64,000 bases of DNA from Acidobacteriota bacterium. GTDB lineage: Bacteria > Acidobacteriota > Thermoanaerobaculia > Multivoradales > Multivoraceae. The notes below the pieces were generated by a model that was not told where the DNA came from, did no database searches, and was given only the letters and a program-made list of their open reading frames with translations. A program made the translations under genes and the position numbers. Within the stretch, counting starts at the first letter, position 1; the number at the start of each line of letters is the position of its first letter. Of this stretch, positions 59,745 to 64,000 are shown piece by piece. The stretch is from contig JAPPFP010000006.1 in the NCBI GenBank assembly GCA_028877275.1, positions 186,001 through 250,000 on the forward strand, read 5' to 3'.

Positions 59745-62700
59745 TCAATTGCAGGCGAACGCCGTCACGTCGCTTCGCGCTTCCGCAGTGAGGCCGCCCA
59801 CGTTCCGATGAGTCCAGCGTTGGCCGTTGGGTGAGTCGATGTGGAGGTTGAACGCCAGGTCGGTCACCGGAGCGACGAAGACACAGCGGTGGCCGTTCAG
59901 TTCGCAGCCGTCGAGTACTTTGAGGAGAACTTCGGCGTTGTTTCTCTCGAAGAAGTACAGCAGCGCCGACTGGCGGGAGTCGAGGCCGAAATCCAGGGCA
60001 TCGCCGATCGCCCCGTCCGGCTTCTCGTAGCACATGCTGACTCGGTGGCCGCCGGTCAGTTCGACCGCGGGACCGCCTGGCACACAATCCGTCGTTTGAC
60101 CCGTGGCGATGCCGGACGGGTGGCCCGAATCGGGGAGCGGCGCCCCGAAACTCGAGGCCGCGAGGGCAGCCGTGGCGTCGCCCGAAGCGCACGGGAAGGC
60201 CGTGGTGTCGCTTCGGGTACTCGCCGTCATACCGTGCCGATTCCGGTGGCCCCAGACGAGGTCGGTCCTTGGATCGTGGATCTCCAGGTTGAACGCGAGG
60301 TCGGTAACGGGCGCCACGAAGACCCAGTGGTGGCCGTTGATCTCGCATCCGTTCAACACCTTGACCAGGACCTCGGCGTTGTCCCGTTCGAAGAAGTACA
60401 GCAGGGCCGACTCCGTCGCGTCGAGCCCATAGTCGAGAGCGTTGTCCTGGGCCCCTGCCGAGCTCTCCCAGCACATCGATACGCGGATGCCGCTTGGCAT
60501 CGTCAGGGCCTCGCCCGCGGAGCACTCTGTCGCCTTCCCGGGTTGCGGGTCCGGAATCCGGATCGTGACGAGGTTGCTGTTGAGTTCGTAGTCGCCTTCG
60601 AGTCCGAACGGTCTTCCGTCTCTGTACGCAGTAACGAAGAAGTTGTAGTGACAGCCGGGCAAAAGGTTGGGCACCTCAACGGAAGTCTCTCTTGTAAAGA
60701 AACTGCGTGGGTCGTTGGCCAGGGGCGAAGCGGGGCAGCCGACAAGGGAGAAGCGGTTGAGAGTCGACCACAGGACATAGTGCTTGACATTGCCGGGCGT
60801 GCCCTCCCAACTCAGACGCAGTCGGCCTCCTCCCAGGGACTTCGCAGTTAGCAGCGGCTTGACGATTCTCAGGACCGACAACTCGCTGCTCGACGAGCTA
60901 CCGCGTTCGTTCAGCGCTTCGACGCGGAGGCGGTAGGTCCTTACTCCCGGGCGCAGCGTAAGAGTTGCGCGGTGATGGTCGGCGTCGATGTCGACGGGCC
61001 TCTCAGGGTGTCCCGCTTCCGCCCACCAGAGCCTGAATCCCGTCTCGTCGGCGGAGTTGTCCCGCCAGTGAGCTATGGCCAGGCGAGCAATGGGGTCTCT
61101 CCACGACCCCCATGCGGGTGTGAGAGCCAGACCGGACGGAGGAATGGGAACTCCAGCGGTGGCGGGGAGGTCGACGTGGAGCGGGTCGCCGGCGACCGTC
61201 CTCTCGCCCTGATGAGCCGAGACGCGGAAACTGATTCTGCCGGCGGGCAGGTCGGGTACGTGTACTGTGGTCGCGTTCGGGCCGACCTGGCGCCGACCAA
61301 GGGGACTTCCGTCGAGTTCGTAGGAGATGGTGAACCCGTCCTCGTTTTCGGAGTTGTCTCGCCAGGTCAGCCCGACCCTGCCGTCGCCGGGCACCGTGCC
61401 CTGAATGCGGCTCGGGGCATGCAGCGGACGCGGTAGTACGTGGCTGGCCGCGGCTACGTGAGGAATGGTCTCGGAAATCGCGCGGTCGTTCTCGCTTTCT
61501 CCCGCGATGCCTATCGTCCACCCGTTCGGCCTGTTCCTCGCGGAAGAAAAGAAGGGGTTTCCGACACCGTACAGACCGCGAGCCATGATGGTGTGTATCC
61601 ACCTGTCCGTTCCCTCATCCACGTAGCCAACGTCGCCGCTTCCCTGCTCCCAGTACCTGTAGCCAAAGGCATAGGGTCTGACAGCTGCAGACCTCGAGTA
61701 CTCGGGGTTCTCGTAGCGTTCGATGTTATGCCGCGCGCCGAGACTGTGACCCACACTGTAAGCAAAGTTCTTTCCGTACAGTACATTTAGAACAACTTTC
61801 TGCCTTGTAGCTGGGTCGTTGGCTGTGACGGAGTGGTCTGATGTACTGAACCCCCTGTACGCCGTCTTCATGGCCCAGTCGCCTTGGCCGCTGAGACTGT
61901 TGGCGATGGTCCCACGGTGACCGAAGAGGTGGACAAGGTCTGCTTTGTACTGTCGTCGAAGACGAATCGTCTCGGAATCCTCGGCTAGCGTCTGCAGAAT
62001 ACCGGGGTAGAGGAAGGGGTTGTAGAGGGTGAACAAGGAAAAGATCACGCCGACCTCAACGTCCGCGGAAGCTGGCGCAAGGCCGACCAGTCTGGCCTTT
62101 GCGGGAATGTTGCTGTTTCGGAACACCAGGTTGAGATAGTCGAACGCTGCCTGGACGTGTGCGTCAACGCCGCCGCTAGCCGCCCAGGCAGCGGCTACTC
62201 GCTTCGTGTAGAGCGCGAGGATGTCGAGCTCGATGGTTCCGTCGGTGCGCGAAGGTACCGGCAACCGGTCTGTGGAATCCACGGCGGTGAGCTGAGTCGG
62301 GTCTCTGTTCGAAGTCGACGCGTCCAGGTGGTTTGGTCCAGTCAGAGGCGAAGGACTCTCGTGAGCGGCGTTGCGGAAGCCGGCGGGCAGTTGTGGAGCC
62401 TTCAAGACGCGACCGAGACCATCCTGCCTTGAGAACACGTCCCACAAGTCCCGGCCGGGGCTTTGGTACCAGCCGATGAGATGGCCGTCGTGGAGCGTGA
62501 GCTGGACGTTTTCGTAATCGGTACCGGCGAAGCGCCCGGTCCAGAGGATGTTGCCGCCGCCCCGGTCCTCGAACTCGGCGCGGCTGACCTCGAGCGTCCT
62601 CCCGGCCGGGGTTGTGAGGTCCAGCCGAGCCGGGCCGGAACGGACAAGGTCAAGGTCGATACGGACCATCTCGATGGGCGTGGTTGTCGGACTAGATAGC

Positions 62701-62819
62701 GTGGTGGTGCTGGGGTGGGGTCCTCGGTAGGTGAGCAGGCGCTGTGCTTGCACGACACCCGAACTGCCCAGGAGAGCAGTGAGTACGTAGGCGGTAGCAA
62801 CGCCTCGGGCTGCACCCAC
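59745..62819 (-). CDS. Secreted reprolysin-like protein with degenerate zinc site
   Basis: 1024 residues from GTG 62819 (CAGGAGGA upstream). Signal peptide ending VQA-Q; propeptide-like region to about 200; metalloprotease-like domain (about 210-465) with the site Y354-S-V-G-H358-S-L-G-A-R-H364-N. The family consensus is HExxHxxGxxHD, so the first His and the catalytic Glu are missing while the two later His and a Met-turn TIMARG remain. Three fibronectin type III-like modules follow (about 475-760), then two copies of a roughly 115-residue Cys-containing domain (about 763-877 and 910-1024) with ALLYFFERDNAEVLVKVL, NGCEINGH and FVAPVTDLAFNL. Probably a non-catalytic binding protein. Confidence 0.8.
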   Translation of the reverse strand: MGAARGVATAYVLTALLGSSGVVQAQRLLTYRGPHPSTTTLSSPTTTPIEMVRIDLDLVRSGPARLDLTTPAGRTLEVSRAEFEDRGGGNILWTGRFAGTDYENVQLTLHDGHLIGWYQSPGRDLWDVFSRQDGLGRVLKAPQLPAGFRNAAHESPSPLTGPNHLDASTSNRDPTQLTAVDSTDRLPVPSRTDGTIELDILALYTKRVAAAWAASGGVDAHVQAAFDYLNLVFRNSNIPAKARLVGLAPASADVEVGVIFSLFTLYNPFLYPGILQTLAEDSETIRLRRQYKADLVHLFGHRGTIANSLSGQGDWAMKTAYRGFSTSDHSVTANDPATRQKVVLNVLYGKNFAYSVGHSLGARHNIERYENPEYSRSAAVRPYAFGYRYWEQGSGDVGYVDEGTDRWIHTIMARGLYGVGNPFFSSARNRPNGWTIGIAGESENDRAISETIPHVAAASHVLPRPLHAPSRIQGTVPGDGRVGLTWRDNSENEDGFTISYELDGSPLGRRQVGPNATTVHVPDLPAGRISFRVSAHQGERTVAGDPLHVDLPATAGVPIPPSGLALTPAWGSWRDPIARLAIAHWRDNSADETGFRLWWAEAGHPERPVDIDADHHRATLTLRPGVRTYRLRVEALNERGSSSSSELSVLRIVKPLLTAKSLGGGRLRLSWEGTPGNVKHYVLWSTLNRFSLVGCPASPLANDPRSFFTRETSVEVPNLLPGCHYNFFVTAYRDGRPFGLEGDYELNSNLVTIRIPDPQPGKATECSAGEALTMPSGIRVSMCWESSAGAQDNALDYGLDATESALLYFFERDNAEVLVKVLNGCEINGHHWVFVAPVTDLAFNLEIHDPRTDLVWGHRNRHGMTASTRSDTTAFPCASGDATAALAASSFGAPLPDSGHPSGIATGQTTDCVPGGPAVELTGGHRVSMCYEKPDGAIGDALDFGLDSRQSALLYFFERNNAEVLLKVLDGCELNGHRCVFVAPVTDLAFNLHIDSPNGQRWTHRNVGGLTAEARSDVTAFACN

Positions 62820-62875
62820 GACGTCTGTCCTCCTGTCGGCCGTCTGTCGTCCAAGCGGACGTCGAGCCTACTGGA

Positions 62876-64000
62876 CTACTCGGTGGCGGAAGAGGGTCTG
62901 ACTTCTACCGCGAAGCCGCGCGCCATGATTGCGAACATGCGATGCCGCTCGCTGAAGGTCTCTGGATCGGGGGCCTCGGGCACTTCGCCGCGGAAACCCG
63001 TGCGCAGCAGCCGTTGGTCGTCGTAGTGCTCCGCGACATCCGGCCGGTCCCTGTTGATGCCCAGGCTGGCCAGGAACTCCCCGTCCCGATAGATGACGAT
63101 CTGACGCGGGCGCTCGCCGCGTTCGAGATCCGCGGCCCAACCCTCGATCACGGTACGGTCCGCGCGCTTCCTGACGAGATCGATCGCGCCGTCGAAACCG
63201 TTGCCCGGGGGGACTACGGGCAGGCGGCGGCCGTCACTCACCGGGAGGATCTCGGTGCGGCGTGGACCTCTCTCCAGGGGCCGGTACGCGAAACGGAGGC
63301 GTGTCGCGGCTCGTCGTCGCGAGATCGCGTAGGCGACGACGCCTTCGCGTTCGATCGAGTCGCGGAGAGCGTCGAGTGGCGGATGGGCGAGAACGAAGCC
63401 GCCCCAGCGATGCCGGGCTCCGTGCCGGGAGGCGACATCCGGTCGTTCCACGCCGGTTCGGCCGACCCAGAGCGGCCGATCGCCGAGGAAGGCCACCACT
63501 TCGCGATTGCCGCCTGGATCGGCAAGATCCGCAGCCCAGCCCTGAAGTCCAGGCGACTCCGGCAGGCTGGCTTCGAGAAAACCGGCCATGGCGGACGGCG
63601 TCACCTCGATTCGTTCGGGTTCGTCGTTCACGGCGCCGGCCGGCCAACGGAGCAGGGCGTCGACGCGCCCTTCGGAGTTGCGCGACAGCTCGTACACCGC
63701 TGGCTGGGGAGTGGCCGACAGATCCTGGACGCGGTCGCCGTGTCTCGCCAGCAGGCGGAGGCGATTGCCTCCGGAGGCCGTCGCGGACGGCACCGAGATC
63801 CTGAAGCTGATCTCCTGTCGTCCATCCGGTCGATCGTCCACGCGGCGGAAGAACCGGTCGTCCATCCCGCGGTAGAGCAGGTGTTCGTCCTCGAAGACGA
63901 AGAACTCGTCGACGAGGACGGGTTCGGCCCCGGGTTCCTGGACGAAGCTGCCGCGGAAGCCTCCGTCCGCCATTTCGAGTTCGTGTTCGTACAGCCAGCC
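62876..64000 (-). CDS. Partial protein with two GWAxDL...RPDVA modules (runs off right edge)
   Basis: At least 374 residues; the frame is open at the right edge, so the N-terminus is missing. Two modules carry GWAADL (in GLQGWAADLADPGGNREVV and IEGWAADLERGERPRQIV), each followed by a display of FLGDRPLW..GVERPDVASRHG or IYRDGEFLA..NRDRPDVAEHY. Such modules are found in membrane or surface sugar-handling proteins, but no enzyme domain is visible in this part. Stop TAG 62876, 56 nt before the metalloprotease-like gene. Confidence 0.65.
   Translation of the reverse strand, partial: GWLYEHELEMADGGFRGSFVQEPGAEPVLVDEFFVFEDEHLLYRGMDDRFFRRVDDRPDGRQEISFRISVPSATASGGNRLRLLARHGDRVQDLSATPQPAVYELSRNSEGRVDALLRWPAGAVNDEPERIEVTPSAMAGFLEASLPESPGLQGWAADLADPGGNREVVAFLGDRPLWVGRTGVERPDVASRHGARHRWGGFVLAHPPLDALRDSIEREGVVAYAISRRRAATRLRFAYRPLERGPRRTEILPVSDGRRLPVVPPGNGFDGAIDLVRKRADRTVIEGWAADLERGERPRQIVIYRDGEFLASLGINRDRPDVAEHYDDQRLLRTGFRGEVPEAPDPETFSERHRMFAIMARGFAVEVRPSSATE

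Noticed and set aside
1..64000. CRISPR array, rRNA, tRNA, insertion sequence or prophage
   Set aside because: Intergenic gaps are short (below about 170 nt), no regular repeats or tRNA cloverleaf-like sequence were seen, and no transposase or phage protein is encoded.

Overview
This is a 64 kb stretch of high-GC, densely coded bacterial chromosome. It has no rRNA, tRNA, CRISPR array, insertion sequence or phage genes that I can recognise. The gene content points to an uncultured marine or host-associated heterotroph. It includes several secreted proteins with a 'TPxGxPDLxGxW' N-terminus, a DUF6152 protein, PQQ dehydrogenases, fused CaiB/BaiF CoA-transferases, a fused indolepyruvate:ferredoxin oxidoreductase and TonB-dependent uptake. 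This looks most like Acidobacteriota, but that placement is an inference from gene content only.

Layout. 0.2-3.3 kb (minus): an AhpD/carboxymuconolactone-decarboxylase protein whose reading frame crosses an in-frame TGA at the second position of the CxxC motif (a probable selenoprotein), a coupled secreted PDLxGxW protein and an NAD-dependent epimerase. 3.3-7.5 kb (plus): a cytochrome c-PQQ dehydrogenase, two more PDLxGxW proteins and a 39-residue membrane peptide. 7.5-16.3 kb: DUF6152 protein, TonB receptor, two unknown exported proteins, a PhoD-like lipoprotein, a Tat-type amidase and an RraA-like protein. 16.4-26.6 kb: DUF5671 membrane protein, nitronate monooxygenase, NadR-like ATPase, PHP-domain lipoprotein, DUF4399 lipoprotein, acyl-CoA dehydrogenase, PQQ dehydrogenase lipoprotein and thioredoxin-like protein. 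26.7-31.8 kb (minus): indolepyruvate:ferredoxin oxidoreductase, enoyl-CoA hydratase and SDR. 31.9-34.4 kb (plus): a VapBC-type toxin-antitoxin pair, a small exported protein and a methyltransferase. 34.4-41.1 kb (minus): a tightly coupled amidase, alpha/beta hydrolase, double CaiB and beta-lactamase-fold hydrolase cluster. 41.1-48.9 kb: stand-alone 5'-3' exonuclease, eukaryote-type MTHFR, SDR, a second double CaiB, thioredoxin-domain protein and glyoxalase. 48.9-64 kb: a secreted TldD/TldE-like pair, two tandem PDLxGxW paralogues, two tandem DUF3604 proteins, an M20 peptidase, a reprolysin-like protein with a degenerate zinc motif, and a protein running off the right edge.

The overall theme is oxidation and hydrolysis of organic acids, amides and aromatic or nitro compounds, with CoA-thioester chemistry inside the cell and many exported proteins of unknown function. 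The most notable signals are: (1) the probable AhpD-like selenoprotein with a SECIS-like hairpin; (2) a full-length eukaryote-type methylenetetrahydrofolate reductase in a bacterial context; (3) a recurrent leaderless start architecture (TANNNT or TGTAGT 6-11 nt before the start codon, no Shine-Dalgarno) at about a dozen genes, including one divergent pair whose start codons share CATG; and (4) an active-site-degenerate secreted metalloprotease homologue. Five PDLxGxW paralogues in one window mark an expanded, uncharacterised exported family.
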